Origin: JBMOMT01 sp049324835
Lineage (GTDB): Bacteria > Chloroflexota > Anaerolineae > CAYNKW01
Direction of reading: 5' to 3'
NCBI GenBank assembly: GCA_049324835.1
Contig: JBMOMT010000064.1
Span: 62,001-126,000, forward strand
Length of the DNA: 64,000 nucleotides
The position numbers and the translations under genes were made by a program. The notes below the pieces were generated by a model. It was not told the origin of the DNA, did no database searches, and saw nothing but the letters and a program-made list of their open reading frames with translations. Shown here piece by piece: positions 1 through 8,941 of the stretch; position 1 is the stretch's first letter, and the number at the start of each line of letters is the position of its first letter.

Positions 1-401
1 CTGGTCATGACGATTTTACCCCGGATCGCGTCTGCCTGCTCATCGAAATCCGACGGCGCGCCATCACCCATGTCGACGATGACGCCGTTCAGATCGGCGG
101 CAGGGGAATGGGGCAAACTGATACACGGAATGACCCGCTGGATCGGGCTGACGATCTCCAGATGGGCCGGCCCTCTCGTCCAGCCAACGTATTCGACCGG
201 CTCGAGGTGAACGTTGCTCAGACCATAGGCCTCCATTTCGGCCTTGAAGAACCCGGCTGCCCGGCGCTCCCCCTCGGTGCCGCCGAACCTGGAGCCAAAA
301 TCGTCGCACAGGACGAGCAGGTTGTCCAGGCTGTTGCGGCTGGTGTAAATATCTCCGACAATCTGTTGTTCGACGCTCAGAAATGGGTTTTGATGTGCCA
401 T
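1..401 (-). CDS. M28-family metallopeptidase, N-terminal part (runs off the window)
   Basis: The first 133 residues of a protein that continues beyond the left edge. The reading frame is open to base 1. The ATG is preceded by a good ribosome site (AAAGGAGAGG, 3 nt away). The motif FGGTEGERRAAGFF near residues 33-46 is the usual N-terminal signature of M28 aminopeptidases, where one sees 'R-F-G-G-T-x-G-E-xx-A'. It is followed by a region (about residues 65-130, ending GKIVMT) that resembles the start of the PA domain often inserted in these enzymes. The zinc-binding part would lie outside the window, so catalytic competence cannot be judged. Expected role: hydrolysis of N-terminal amino acids from peptides, which would fit beside an oligopeptide importer. 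Family call fairly sure, substrate unknown. Confidence 0.75.
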   Translation of the reverse strand, partial: MAHQNPFLSVEQQIVGDIYTSRNSLDNLLVLCDDFGSRFGGTEGERRAAGFFKAEMEAYGLSNVHLEPVEYVGWTRGPAHLEIVSPIQRVIPCISLPHSPAADLNGVIVDMGDGAPSDFDEQADAIRGKIVMT

Positions 402-423
402 GACCTCTCCTTTACAGTTGTTG

Positions 424-560
424 GATCGTCGTAACTGCTCAGCCTACCCTCCCGCAGGCTGGAAAACCGACTGAAATCGTTTGCCGGCTTGGATACTTGG
501 GCCGATTTCTACTCGAAACCACTTCCAAGCCTGCGGGAGGGTGAGCCGTTACGGATCGTC
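424..560. repeat. MITE-like long imperfect inverted repeat
   Basis: Two arms face each other across about 68 bases. The core is a perfect 15-bp inverted pair (accctcccgcaggct at 446-460 and its complement at 528-542). Outside it the arms still match (gtaac..gctca at 431-440 against the complement of 543-553). Inside it both arms carry GGAA and then GAAATCG at similar distance. No ORF is carried. This is what a non-autonomous miniature element or a folded intergenic repeat looks like. No second copy was noticed in the window. Confidence 0.6.
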
Positions 561-621
561 AAGATGTGCCGACGAGTTATCGACGCGGGCATTTTAGCAC
601 AGTTTTGACGCCGGGGCAAAG

Positions 622-655
622 AAAAAGAGCCGGCCACGGGCCGGCTCTTTTTTTT
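622..655. terminator. Bidirectional intrinsic terminator
   Basis: A 9-bp perfect GC-rich stem (627-635 with 639-647, loop ACG) is flanked by five A residues on one side and eight T residues on the other, so it can stop transcription in both directions. On the minus strand it closes the opp-type operon 20 bp after the stop of its last gene. Confidence 0.85.
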
Positions 656-674
656 ACTCAGATATTCACGCCGC

Positions 675-1631
675 TCAACGCGCGCCGCGCAGAGTGGGAT
701 CCAGCGCATCGCGCAGACCATCGCCGATGATGTACAGGCACAGTACGGTGACGGTGATGAACAATCCCGGCCAGATCACCAGGTGAGGGCCGAGGGTGAA
801 ATAGGATTGGGCCTTGTTGAGCATGTTGCCCCAGGTGGCGGTGGGCGGCTGCACACCCAGCCCTAAAAAACTGAGCGCCGATTCCAGCAGAATCACCCCA
901 CCGATGACCTGCGCAGCAAAAATGATGACGATGGGAATGACGTTGGGCAAAACGTGACGCAGCACCATCGTTCGGGTGGGCACACCCAACGCTCGGGCGG
1001 CAGTCACATAGTCCATCTCTTTGACCTGAAAAATCTGCCCCCGCACGATACGGCTGATCTCTGTCCAGCTTATCAACCCGATGAACACCGTCAGGGTGAG
1101 AGCGTTGGGTTTGAACAACAAGGAGACGATCAACAACAGCAGGATAAAGGGGATCGAATTCAGCGTGTTGATGAACCACATCACGACGTCGTCTACCAGT
1201 CGACCGTAATAACCGGCCACCGTGCCCACGGCCACACCCAACGACATGATGATCAGGGCGGCGAAAAACCCAACCCCCAACGAAACGCGCCCGCCGTAAA
1301 GCAGGCGGGCCAACTGATCCCGACCCACCTGATCCACACCCAGCCAGTGCTCTGCACCGGGCCTTTCGAAAGCGATCAGAGGATCGGTATCGTTCGGATC
1401 GATGCCCAGCCAATCGGAAATCGGCCCGGCCAGAGGCACACACAACAACGTAAAAACCAGCAACACGCCGAACGCGGCCAGAGTCAATTTGTCGCGGCGC
1501 AGGGCATAAAAAGCAGAGGTCCAATAACCCGGCGATTCCTTTTCCAGATCGATCTGTGTTTGCATGGCCCGGGCGCGCTCACGCACATCTGGCTGCATCT
1601 GTGGTTTCTGGCGCACAATGGTTTCTGACAT
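675..1631 (-). CDS. Peptide/nickel-type ABC transporter permease (OppC/DppC family)
   Basis: A 318-residue inner-membrane permease of the oligopeptide importer. A cytoplasmic N-terminus of about 48 residues leads into a first membrane segment (about 49-68), typical of OppC-type subunits. The BPD_transp_1 region follows, with HWLGVDQVGRDQLARLLYGG at 95-114 and the EAA coupling loop around 211-230 (AARALGVPTR..LRHVLPN). It is the third gene of a minus-strand operon after the binding protein and OppB, 33 bp behind the latter. No ATPase gene is adjacent, so OppD/OppF must be encoded elsewhere. The ATG has a ribosome site (GAGGAG) 7 nt upstream. Substrate, peptide or another small ligand, cannot be read from the sequence. 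Confidence 0.93.
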   Translation of the reverse strand: MSETIVRQKPQMQPDVRERARAMQTQIDLEKESPGYWTSAFYALRRDKLTLAAFGVLLVFTLLCVPLAGPISDWLGIDPNDTDPLIAFERPGAEHWLGVDQVGRDQLARLLYGGRVSLGVGFFAALIIMSLGVAVGTVAGYYGRLVDDVVMWFINTLNSIPFILLLLIVSLLFKPNALTLTVFIGLISWTEISRIVRGQIFQVKEMDYVTAARALGVPTRTMVLRHVLPNVIPIVIIFAAQVIGGVILLESALSFLGLGVQPPTATWGNMLNKAQSYFTLGPHLVIWPGLFITVTVLCLYIIGDGLRDALDPTLRGAR

Positions 1632-1664
1632 CTCCTGGCTCCTCGGTGTGGAAACCCTTTCAGA

Positions 1665-2687
1665 TCATTCCAGGCGCACACGGGGATCGACAAAGCCGTA
1701 AAAAATGTCCGAAAGTAAATTGCCCATTATGACCCCCGCTGCGCCGATGACAAAACCGGCCATGATCACCGGATAATCGCGCTGAAAGTTGGCGTTGACA
1801 AACAGCCGTCCCAAACCGGGCCACGACCAGATGGTCTCGGTGATGACCGCCCCATTGAGCAGGCCGGTGAGGGTCGGCCCCAACACCGTGGCCAAAGGCA
1901 TGAGGGCATTACGCAGCGCGTGAGTGAAATTCACCGCTTTTTCGGACAGCCCCTTGGCCCGCGCCGTACGAATGTAATCCTGGCGAATGACCTCGAGCAC
2001 CTGGGTGCGCATCAGACGAGAGGTGGTGGCGATGGGGCCGGTGGCCAATACCAGCGCTGGCGGCAAAAGGTGCACCAAACGATCGCCCAAATCAAACACC
2101 TGCTTTCCACCAGCGGCCAGGGTGTACATCCCGCCAGAGGGGATGGCCGGCAAATTCCACTCGCGGAATTTGACGGCAAACAGCAGGATGACCACCAGAC
2201 TGAGCCAGAAACCGGGTATGGCGTTGAAAAATACCGCCATCACCCGCGAGGTATTGTCGAAAACGCCTCCCTGCCGCACAGCCGCCAGCACGCCGATGGG
2301 GATGCCCACCAAGTAACCGATGAACGTGGCCGCGCCGGTCAGCAGCAACGTTGCACCCACACGCTCGCCGATCATCTCCAACACCGAGCGTTTTTCGATG
2401 AGCGAGTTGCCAAAATCGCCCCGCAGGATGCCCTGTCGCGCCAGCAGGTCGGGGTCTTTTTGCCACTCGTTGCCGATGAGCCAGTTCAGATACTGCGTCA
2501 TCAGGGGTTGATCCAGCCCAAAACGACGGTTCAACTCGGTGCGTGTGGCGCCGCTGATGTGAGGATCAAAAGTCTGCTGGAGCACCGGATCGCCGGGCGC
2601 AGAGTAGACGATGATGAAGGTCAGAACCGTGATGCCCAAAAAGGTGGGAATCGCCTGCAACAGACGCCGAATCACATAACGTGTCAT
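1665..2687 (-). CDS. Peptide/nickel-type ABC transporter permease (OppB/DppB family)
   Basis: A 340-residue partner permease. The N-terminus (RYVIRRLLQAIPTFLGITVL) is the classic OppB/DppB start: a short basic stretch, then the first membrane helix. A long loop follows, then the BPD_transp_1 domain with the EAA loop TARAKGLSEKAVNFTHALRN near residues 242-261. It lies between the binding protein (88 bp upstream) and the OppC homologue (33 bp downstream) and should form a heterodimeric channel with the latter. The ATG follows AGGTGA by 7 nt. Length and order are normal for the family. Confidence 0.93.
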   Translation of the reverse strand: MTRYVIRRLLQAIPTFLGITVLTFIIVYSAPGDPVLQQTFDPHISGATRTELNRRFGLDQPLMTQYLNWLIGNEWQKDPDLLARQGILRGDFGNSLIEKRSVLEMIGERVGATLLLTGAATFIGYLVGIPIGVLAAVRQGGVFDNTSRVMAVFFNAIPGFWLSLVVILLFAVKFREWNLPAIPSGGMYTLAAGGKQVFDLGDRLVHLLPPALVLATGPIATTSRLMRTQVLEVIRQDYIRTARAKGLSEKAVNFTHALRNALMPLATVLGPTLTGLLNGAVITETIWSWPGLGRLFVNANFQRDYPVIMAGFVIGAAGVIMGNLLSDIFYGFVDPRVRLE

Positions 2688-2775
2688 GGCCGTTTCACCT
2701 GCAAACTCACAGTCCCAAAACGACGGTACGGGATCGGCGGCACCGATCCCGTACCGCGCTGAACCGTGCAGCCCG

Positions 2776-4608
2776 TTATCGGATATACCACTCGTGAATG
2801 TTGTAGCGGAATTCCCACGGCCCCGGATTCATACCGCCAATGCGGCTGTTGTAGACCAGGATATCACGCGGCACGTAGAGAAAAGTATAGGGCGCATCCT
2901 GATAGATGAGCTCCTGGACTTGCCGGTAAAGTGGGCCACGATCTTCTACCCGGCAGCCGGGAACGGTTTTGGCCTGCTTGAGCAGCGCATCCACCTGGGG
3001 GTTGTAATAAGAGTTAAAGTTGAACGCCGCGGTAGGTAGATCGTTTTGCGAGGCAAAGGTGCTCTCGTCATCCGGATCGGTGCCCATGTTGGTCCAACCG
3101 ACGATGCACATGTCGAAGGTCTGCCCCAACAGCGTGCCCACGAAGGCGTTCCACTCCATCGCCTCGAACTCGATGTCGAAGCCGATTTCGCCAAGCTGAT
3201 CTTGCAAGATGAGCCCAATGTTCTCGCGGGTCTCGTTGCCGGCGTTGGTGATGATCTTGAGCTTGAGCGGGGTGCCCTCTGTGGTGTACAGGCAGCCGTG
3301 ACACTCGCGCACACCATCGCCGTCCTGATCCGTCCAGCCTGCCTCTTCCAGGAGCGCAGCCGCTTTTTCCAGATCGTACTCACGACGTTCCAGATCGGCG
3401 TTGTAGGCCCACTCGATACCCGGCAAGACATCGGCTTCCAGTGGCGCAGCCTGACCGAACTTGACGCGAGAGATGATGGCGTTGCGGTCGGTGGCGTAGG
3501 TCACGGCATAACGCACCCGCACATCGCTCAGGATGGGATGCAGGCCGTGGTTTTCGTTGACCGTGCCATCGTCGTTGAGGCGTGGCTGCGGATCGTTGGG
3601 ATCGCCCATCTGAAAGGCCAAAAAGGTGTAACCGTCGTCGAAATACTTGAATAGGCTCAGGTGCTCCTGCAACTCCATCTCGACCAGGTATTTGGGCTCG
3701 ATGCCGTCATAGACATCCACCTCACCCGTCTTGAGTTGCTGCACCCCCACGGTGGCATTGGGCACCACCTTGTAGATCCAGCCATCCAGATAGGGCGCGC
3801 CGCGCCAGTAGTTGGGGTTACGCACCAGGGTGATGTGATCGTCTTTGACCCACTCTTGGAACAGGAGCGGCCCGTTGACGACGGTGGGATGGGTGTTCAG
3901 GTCGTTCTCCTGAATGTCAGAGAAGTCCTCGGCGTACATGTGAGCCGGCAGCCAGCCGAGTCCGAGATCGGGCAGAGCGGTGCAGTTGACCTCGGAAAAG
4001 ACAAACTCGACCGTCATATCGTCGATCAGGTTGATCTCCTCGACGTATTCGACGTTACTGAGACGGGGTGAATCGAGCTCACCGTACTTGAGCGCCCGGT
4101 AGGTAAAGGCAAAATCTTTGCCGGTGACCTGGGTGCCGTCGGACCAATAGACGCCATCGTGCACGTGAAACGTGTAGGTCAGGCCGTCCGTAGAGACATC
4201 CCAGCCCTCGACCAAATCCGGGATCAACGCGCCGCTAAAGGGATCGTTCTGCAGAGCCGCGCCGAACAGCAGTTCGTGAACATCGGAAGAGGCGTCGTCG
4301 CTGGAGAGGATGGGGTTCAGAATCTTGGCATCGGCAAACGAGACTTCGACCACAAAGCCACCCTGCGGCACAGCAGTGGGCGTGGGCGTCACCACCTTTT
4401 CCACCACCTTGGTGACCTCTTTTTCCACCACCTGCGGCGTGCCTTCGATGACCACCGTCTCTTTGACCGTCTCTTTGACCACCTGAGTCACGATTTTTTC
4501 AACCACCTTTTCCAGCACTTCTGGCGTGGGGGTGGCGCAGGCCGCGAGCAACAGGCTGGCAATGACTAATAGGGCAAACAGCGTCGCCCATCTATTCAGG
4601 ACTTTCAT
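2776..4608 (-). CDS. ABC transporter substrate-binding lipoprotein (SBP_bac_5 family)
   Basis: The extracytoplasmic solute-binding protein of the importer, 610 residues from the chosen start. I place the start at the ATG giving MKVLNRW, because AGGAGGAG lies 4 nt upstream; the ATG five codons earlier sits inside that ribosome site. A lipoprotein signal ends in the lipobox LLAAC (Cys24). A charged low-complexity tether rich in VEK/VVE and closing with PTPTAVP spans about 30-78, as commonly seen in Chloroflexota lipoproteins. The SBP_bac_5 fold (about 80-600) is recognisable by the LVEGWDVSTDGLTYTFHVHDG and RNPNYWRGAP type motifs. First gene of the operon, behind a recognisable promoter at 4799-4827. 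Confidence 0.93.
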   Translation of the reverse strand: MKVLNRWATLFALLVIASLLLAACATPTPEVLEKVVEKIVTQVVKETVKETVVIEGTPQVVEKEVTKVVEKVVTPTPTAVPQGGFVVEVSFADAKILNPILSSDDASSDVHELLFGAALQNDPFSGALIPDLVEGWDVSTDGLTYTFHVHDGVYWSDGTQVTGKDFAFTYRALKYGELDSPRLSNVEYVEEINLIDDMTVEFVFSEVNCTALPDLGLGWLPAHMYAEDFSDIQENDLNTHPTVVNGPLLFQEWVKDDHITLVRNPNYWRGAPYLDGWIYKVVPNATVGVQQLKTGEVDVYDGIEPKYLVEMELQEHLSLFKYFDDGYTFLAFQMGDPNDPQPRLNDDGTVNENHGLHPILSDVRVRYAVTYATDRNAIISRVKFGQAAPLEADVLPGIEWAYNADLERREYDLEKAAALLEEAGWTDQDGDGVRECHGCLYTTEGTPLKLKIITNAGNETRENIGLILQDQLGEIGFDIEFEAMEWNAFVGTLLGQTFDMCIVGWTNMGTDPDDESTFASQNDLPTAAFNFNSYYNPQVDALLKQAKTVPGCRVEDRGPLYRQVQELIYQDAPYTFLYVPRDILVYNSRIGGMNPGPWEFRYNIHEWYIR

Positions 4609-4798
4609 CGTTCTCCTCCTCAAGATGGCATGATTGAGTGTGGGTCAGATCTCACTATCAGGGTGCGGAAACCCCATCCATTTTTCCGCGCCGGAGCCAC
4701 GCATGTGCCTATTCCGCCACACCACCTCCTCTCGATCGTTCGATGCCAATCTCACCACAGAGCAGCAGGAAAAACCATGCCCTCAACTTGGCGTTCCC

Positions 4799-4827
4799 AG
4801 TATATCAGAGAAGAGTGTCAGTGTCAT
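4799..4827 (-). promoter_or_regulatory. Sigma-70-type promoter of the opp-like operon
   Basis: On the minus strand, ATGACA is followed by 17 nt and TATACT, the latter extended by TGA directly before it. Transcription would start near 4790, giving a leader of about 180 nt. The same combination (GATGACA, 17 nt, TATACT) occurs in front of the response regulator at 4956-5630. Confidence 0.65.
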
Positions 4828-4855
4828 CGGAAAAAGTTTGGATTTGCCCTATGAC

Positions 4856-4881
4856 AAAAGGACTGCCAGGCGGCAGTCCTT
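4856..4881 (-). terminator. Hairpin terminator after the response regulator at 4956-5630
   Basis: Perfect 10-bp stem (aaggactgcc at 858-867 of this kilobase, complement 872-881, loop AGGC). On the minus strand the stem runs into TTTTGT. It lies 75 bp after the regulator's stop codon and separates it from the opp-type operon. The U tract is short, so termination may be partial. Confidence 0.65.
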
Positions 4882-4955
4882 CTCAGCGCCATTGCGGGCC
4901 GCTCTACGAAAAAAGGCCGAGATACCCGCTACAAAAAGCGTAACCCCGGTCGAGA

Positions 4956-5630
4956 TCAGGTCGACCGCAGGTCTTGGGCATCGTTGAGTGAGATCAGACC
5001 CTCTCGCAGGGCATACAACGCAGCCTGGGTGCGGCTGGAAAGTTGCAGCTTGGCCAGAATATTGCTGACGTGCGTGCGCACCGTGGCCTCGCTGATGGCC
5101 AGGTGCTCCGAGATGCCCTGATTGCTCTGGCCTCTGGCCACCAATCTGAGCACTTCTACCTCGCGCTCTGTCAGCGGCCTGGCCTGCGCAGATTGAAGCG
5201 CGGGTTGGGCAAGCTCTCGCAACAGTTTGCGCGCAATGGTGGGATGTAACGAAGACTCGCCCTGATAAACCTGATGGATGGCCTGCACCAACTCTTCAGG
5301 AGTGGAATCTTTGAGCAGATAACCCAACGCCCCCGCCTTGATGGCCGGAAAAACCTTGTCGTCGCCGGCAAAACTGGTCAGCACCAGGATGCGCACCCCC
5401 GGCTGACAGCTCACGATCTGGCGAATGGCCTCCAGGCCATCCATGCCGGGCATCACCAGGTCCATGAGGATCACATCGGGTAGCAGCCGCAGAGCCTTCG
5501 AGACCGCATCTCGACCATCCTCGGCCTCACCCACCACCTCGATGCCCGGTTCTGTCGCCAGCAGAGCGTGAATGCCTTTGCGTACAATAGCGTGATCGTC
5601 GGTTACCAACACTCGGATAGAGCCTGTCAT
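4956..5630 (-). CDS. NarL/FixJ-family response regulator (paralogue 1)
   Basis: 224 residues: receiver domain (about 5-122) plus LuxR-type HTH (about 155-215). The acidic pair is Asp11-Asp12, the phosphoacceptor Asp57 (in ILMD), and the conserved Lys is Lys107 (in YLLKDS). The HTH carries the standard L-T-xRE-x-EVLRLVA and T-V-R-T-H-V-S-N-I-L elements, so it should bind DNA when phosphorylated. It is very similar over its length to the regulator at 5959-6639, suggesting a recent duplication, but it has its own promoter and terminator. Its likely partner is the adjacent kinase or an unlinked one. Target genes cannot be inferred, though the downstream opp-type operon uses the same promoter pattern. 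Confidence 0.93.
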   Translation of the reverse strand: MTGSIRVLVTDDHAIVRKGIHALLATEPGIEVVGEAEDGRDAVSKALRLLPDVILMDLVMPGMDGLEAIRQIVSCQPGVRILVLTSFAGDDKVFPAIKAGALGYLLKDSTPEELVQAIHQVYQGESSLHPTIARKLLRELAQPALQSAQARPLTEREVEVLRLVARGQSNQGISEHLAISEATVRTHVSNILAKLQLSSRTQAALYALREGLISLNDAQDLRST

Positions 5631-5819
5631 CGGTCAGCCTGTCGAGAATGGCAAAAAGCGGTCGGCGGGGGAAAAAAAGTACCACCCCACAGCAGGGGGT
5701 AGGGAGTCCCGCAAGGAGGAGAAAATGTTTGCCAGCAAAATCTCCAACGTGCCCATCCCCCTGCTCTGAGGTGGTATACATTTGCAACGGACCAATCGGC
5801 GCCGCCTCTCTACAGCAAC

Positions 5820-5848
5820 AGTATAACAAAGAAAATCCACCCTGTCAT
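5820..5848 (-). promoter_or_regulatory. Sigma-70-type promoter of response regulator 1
   Basis: Minus strand: ATGACA, 17 nt, TATACT, the same hexamers and spacing as the promoter at 4799-4827. It lies 190 bp upstream of the regulator's ATG. The rest of the 328-bp gap between the two regulators holds only this site, the terminator at 5874-5900, and sequence I do not recognise. Confidence 0.6.
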
Positions 5849-5873
5849 CGCCAAAAGCAAGGATTCGCCATAA

Positions 5874-5900
5874 GAAAAAAAGATCGCCTTTTGGCGATCT
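5874..5900 (-). terminator. Intrinsic terminator of the kinase/regulator operon
   Basis: Stem agatcgcc/ggcgatct (5881-5888 with 5893-5900, 4-nt loop) followed on the minus strand by seven T residues. It lies 58 bp past the stop of the regulator at 5959-6639, ending the histidine kinase/regulator transcript. Confidence 0.88.
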
Positions 5901-5958
5901 CGATCCACGAAAACGGTATGGCTGCTACAACAAAAGTCGTAGGCCCCAATTCAAAGCG

Positions 5959-6639
5959 TCATACCACAGGCGATGCGTCCGTGTCGTAGAGTGATGCCAG
6001 GCCGTGACGCAAAGCATACAGCGCCGCCTGGGTGCGACTGGACAAACCCACCTTGGAAAGGATGTTGCTGACGTGCGTGCGCACCGTGGCCTCGCTGATA
6101 GTCAATCGTTGGGCGATCTCGTGATTGCTGTGCCCATGAGCCACCAGCCGCAGCACCTCAAGCTCACGCTCCGTCAGCGGATCGCGTCCTGGTATATGCT
6201 CGGTGGGCGACGCAAGCTCTTGCAGCAGTCGACGGGCAATGGTGGGATGCAGCCACGACTCGCCACGATACACCTGGTGGATGGCTCGCACCAGGTCTTG
6301 CGGCCCAGAGTCTTTGAGCAGATAACCCAACGCGCCGGCCCGGACCGCCGGAAAAACCTTGTCGTCGCCGGCAAAACTGGTCAGCACCAGAATACGCGCG
6401 CCTGGCTGGCAGGCCAGAATACGTCGAATGGCTTCCAGGCCATCGACCCCCGGCATCACCAGATCCATGAGGATCACATCGGGCCGTAACCGCTGCGCCT
6501 CGATCACCGCCTCTTGCCCATCGTGCGCCTCGCCCACCACCTCGATGCCCGGTTCTGTTGCCAGCAAGGCACAAATACCCTTGCGGACGATGGCATGATC
6601 ATCGGCCACCAGAACACCAATTGCCCCATTCACTGACAT
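5959..6639 (-). CDS. NarL/FixJ-family response regulator (paralogue 2, kinase-linked)
   Basis: 226 residues with the same architecture as its neighbour: receiver with Asp13-Asp14, phosphoacceptor Asp59 and a conserved Lys in YLLKDS, then a LuxR-type HTH at about 158-218. The start codon overlaps the end of the histidine kinase gene by 10 bp, so the two are translationally coupled and almost certainly form a cognate pair. The ATG is preceded by GGTGGAG. Expected role: phosphorylation-dependent transcription regulator responding to the kinase's extracytoplasmic sensor. Targets unknown. Confidence 0.93.
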   Translation of the reverse strand: MSVNGAIGVLVADDHAIVRKGICALLATEPGIEVVGEAHDGQEAVIEAQRLRPDVILMDLVMPGVDGLEAIRRILACQPGARILVLTSFAGDDKVFPAVRAGALGYLLKDSGPQDLVRAIHQVYRGESWLHPTIARRLLQELASPTEHIPGRDPLTERELEVLRLVAHGHSNHEIAQRLTISEATVRTHVSNILSKVGLSSRTQAALYALRHGLASLYDTDASPVV

Positions 6640-8726
6640 ATCTCCACCTTTATGCTCGCGCCCTTGCCCGGAAAGCTCTCCACAGAAAAAGAACCACCCA
6701 ATCGCACAACCCGCTCCTCCATGCCTTGCAGACCAAAGCCCCCCCGCTCTCGAACCTGAGCGAGATCGAAACCCACACCATCGTCGGCGATCTCGAGCCT
6801 CACGCTGCCATCCTGTTGGGCCAGCCAGAGCCTCACCCGGCCCGCCCGGGCGTGCCGCAGAGTGTTGTTCAACGCCTCTACCGCCACGCGATACAACCCT
6901 TCTTCCACCTCTGGCCTCAACGAGATCTCACCTTCCACGTCGAGTTCTGTCTCCAGACCCACCCGCCCTTCCACGGCCTCCAGCCGCGTCTGCAGGGCTG
7001 CCACCAGGCCATCTGCCTGGAGGATCGGCGGGCGCAGCTCAAAGATGAGCAACCGCATCTCGCATAACGCCTCTTGAGCCGTTTCCCGGATTTCGCGCAG
7101 GTGAGCAGCCGCTTTTTCTACCTCACCCGACATCAACTGCCGCGCCGCGGCCTCGGCGTAGAGTGTTGCACCGTAGAGCGATTGTGTCACCGAATCGTGC
7201 AGGTCGCGCGCCAGCCGGTTGCGCTCCTTCATGATGGCCAGTTGTTGAGCCTGCTCGTAGAGGCGGGCGTTCTCGACTGCCACACCAACCTGCTGACCGA
7301 TGGCTGCCAGCAGCGATAGCTCTTCTTCCGTCACCGGGCGCAGATCCGGCGCCCCCAGATCGATAGCTCCAACGGTTTTTCCCTTGGTCATCAGCGGAAC
7401 GCTGATGACCAATTGCAGCCCCTCTTTCCACAACAGGTTCTTCAAAGTCCCTTCCGGGTAGTCAGTCACCGCTCTGGCCACCGGCTGCCCTCGGATGGCC
7501 GCCAGCCCGGAGGCCCCTGCCGCCAACGGCTGTTGCACCGTGTGAGCGACGATCTCGTCCGATAGACCACAGTGCGCCATCAGCATCAGCATCTGGCCGC
7601 CCTCTGCCAGCCGGAACGCCTCGCCGTGGGTCAGACCCATCGCCGCCAGCGTTTCCTGAAGCGCATCGCAGAGAATCTCTGCCAGATCCAGCGAGCGGCT
7701 CACCACCGCCGCGATGGTATTGAGCGTGGCCAGCTCTCTGGTGCGGTCGGCTACCTTTTGTTCCAGATGCGCATAAGAGCCCCGCAGTTGGGTGGCCATA
7801 AGATTGAACTGCTCGGCCAGATCCTCTAGCTCGTCGCCTGTCGAGACCAAGATCTTTTGGTCAAAATCTCCACCCGCCACCTCCTGAGCGGCATCAATCA
7901 GCTCAGCGATAGGCCGGGTAATACGTTTGACCCCACCGTTCACGATGAGCGCAGGAACCGCCACGCCCAGGAAAATCAAAACGAGCAACAACTGGGCGTA
8001 TCGCTGGCTGGGGCTGATCAACGCCGACCAACTCTCCTCGGTGACGAGGCCCCAGGAAGTGTCTGGCACCGGCGAAAAGCTGGCCACGATCTCGCGACCC
8101 TCCAGATCGTGCGTGCGATAAGCCCACACCTGACCGTCCAGCACCCGTTGCACAACCTCCAGCGAAGAAAAATCGGCGCCAATGTAGGCCGGGTCAGAGT
8201 GATAGATCACGTGCCCCTGACCATCCACCAGATAGATACAGCTACTCTCGCTGCGACGCAGCTTTTCCACACCCCGATAGAGCGCGTTGTCTGTTGTTGG
8301 CCCTAACCGAAACAGACCGGCCATTCCCCCCTGCAATTCACCGCGCGAATCGACGATGGGCATGACGACCACGATGACCTTTTGGTCTTCGACCCGATAC
8401 GTCACCACATCGGAAAAAATCGGCTGCGACGAACCAATCTCGCGCAGAAAGGGAATGCGCCTGAACCAATCGGTTTCCCAACCCGCGCCCTGTTCTGGCT
8501 CAGCAGCCAAAATAGTTCCGTTGGCGTTAAAAACCACCACCCTGTCGAAAACGGCCAGAGACTGGTCGGCCAGCGGATCGGTATAGCTCGCCAACTCGGT
8601 GGATAGGAGGCTGGCCGAAAGCCGCGTGAGATCCCGGTCACGCTCGATGACCAGGTTCTCCGTCACCCCCTGGTAGGCATACAGACTGACCATCGCCACG
8701 GCCACCAGAATGATAGCCGTTGGCAC
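6630..8726 (-). CDS. Membrane sensor histidine kinase with HAMP, GAF and HisKA_3 (NarX/DegS type)
   Basis: Domains, numbered from the GTG at 8726: membrane segment 1-20, extracytoplasmic sensor (about 21-243, Cache-like by position and size), second membrane segment 246-264, HAMP 265-318, a short coiled coil, GAF about 340-490, then HisKA_3 with phospho-His510 in RLARDLHDSV and a HATPase_c domain with DGVGFD and GGFGLQGM boxes. It should autophosphorylate and pass phosphate to the overlapping regulator. Start problem: the frame stays open upstream of 8726 and encodes SLRNKIIAWSFV, which completes the first membrane helix. GGGAGG lies before an ATT/CTG pair at 8783-8778 but no ATG is available, so the true start may be a non-AUG codon near 8780. 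Confidence 0.9.
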   Translation of the reverse strand: MPTAIILVAVAMVSLYAYQGVTENLVIERDRDLTRLSASLLSTELASYTDPLADQSLAVFDRVVVFNANGTILAAEPEQGAGWETDWFRRIPFLREIGSSQPIFSDVVTYRVEDQKVIVVVMPIVDSRGELQGGMAGLFRLGPTTDNALYRGVEKLRRSESSCIYLVDGQGHVIYHSDPAYIGADFSSLEVVQRVLDGQVWAYRTHDLEGREIVASFSPVPDTSWGLVTEESWSALISPSQRYAQLLLVLIFLGVAVPALIVNGGVKRITRPIAELIDAAQEVAGGDFDQKILVSTGDELEDLAEQFNLMATQLRGSYAHLEQKVADRTRELATLNTIAAVVSRSLDLAEILCDALQETLAAMGLTHGEAFRLAEGGQMLMLMAHCGLSDEIVAHTVQQPLAAGASGLAAIRGQPVARAVTDYPEGTLKNLLWKEGLQLVISVPLMTKGKTVGAIDLGAPDLRPVTEEELSLLAAIGQQVGVAVENARLYEQAQQLAIMKERNRLARDLHDSVTQSLYGATLYAEAAARQLMSGEVEKAAAHLREIRETAQEALCEMRLLIFELRPPILQADGLVAALQTRLEAVEGRVGLETELDVEGEISLRPEVEEGLYRVAVEALNNTLRHARAGRVRLWLAQQDGSVRLEIADDGVGFDLAQVRERGGFGLQGMEERVVRLGGSFSVESFPGKGASIKVEICQ

Positions 8727-8941
8727 AAATGACCAGGCGATGATTTTGTTGCGCAGGCTCTTCCGCTGAACACTGAACAGAATGCCACCTCCCAGGCCAT
8801 TTTAAGACCACCCGACTCTGTAATATTACCCCCAATGCTGAGAAAAAGTTCGACTCGAGTCGGCGCGGCGTACGACAAAAATATCCCATCGACATCGGCC
8901 ATTTGAGGGGCCGGTCAGACGCCGCCACACATCCCGGCAGA

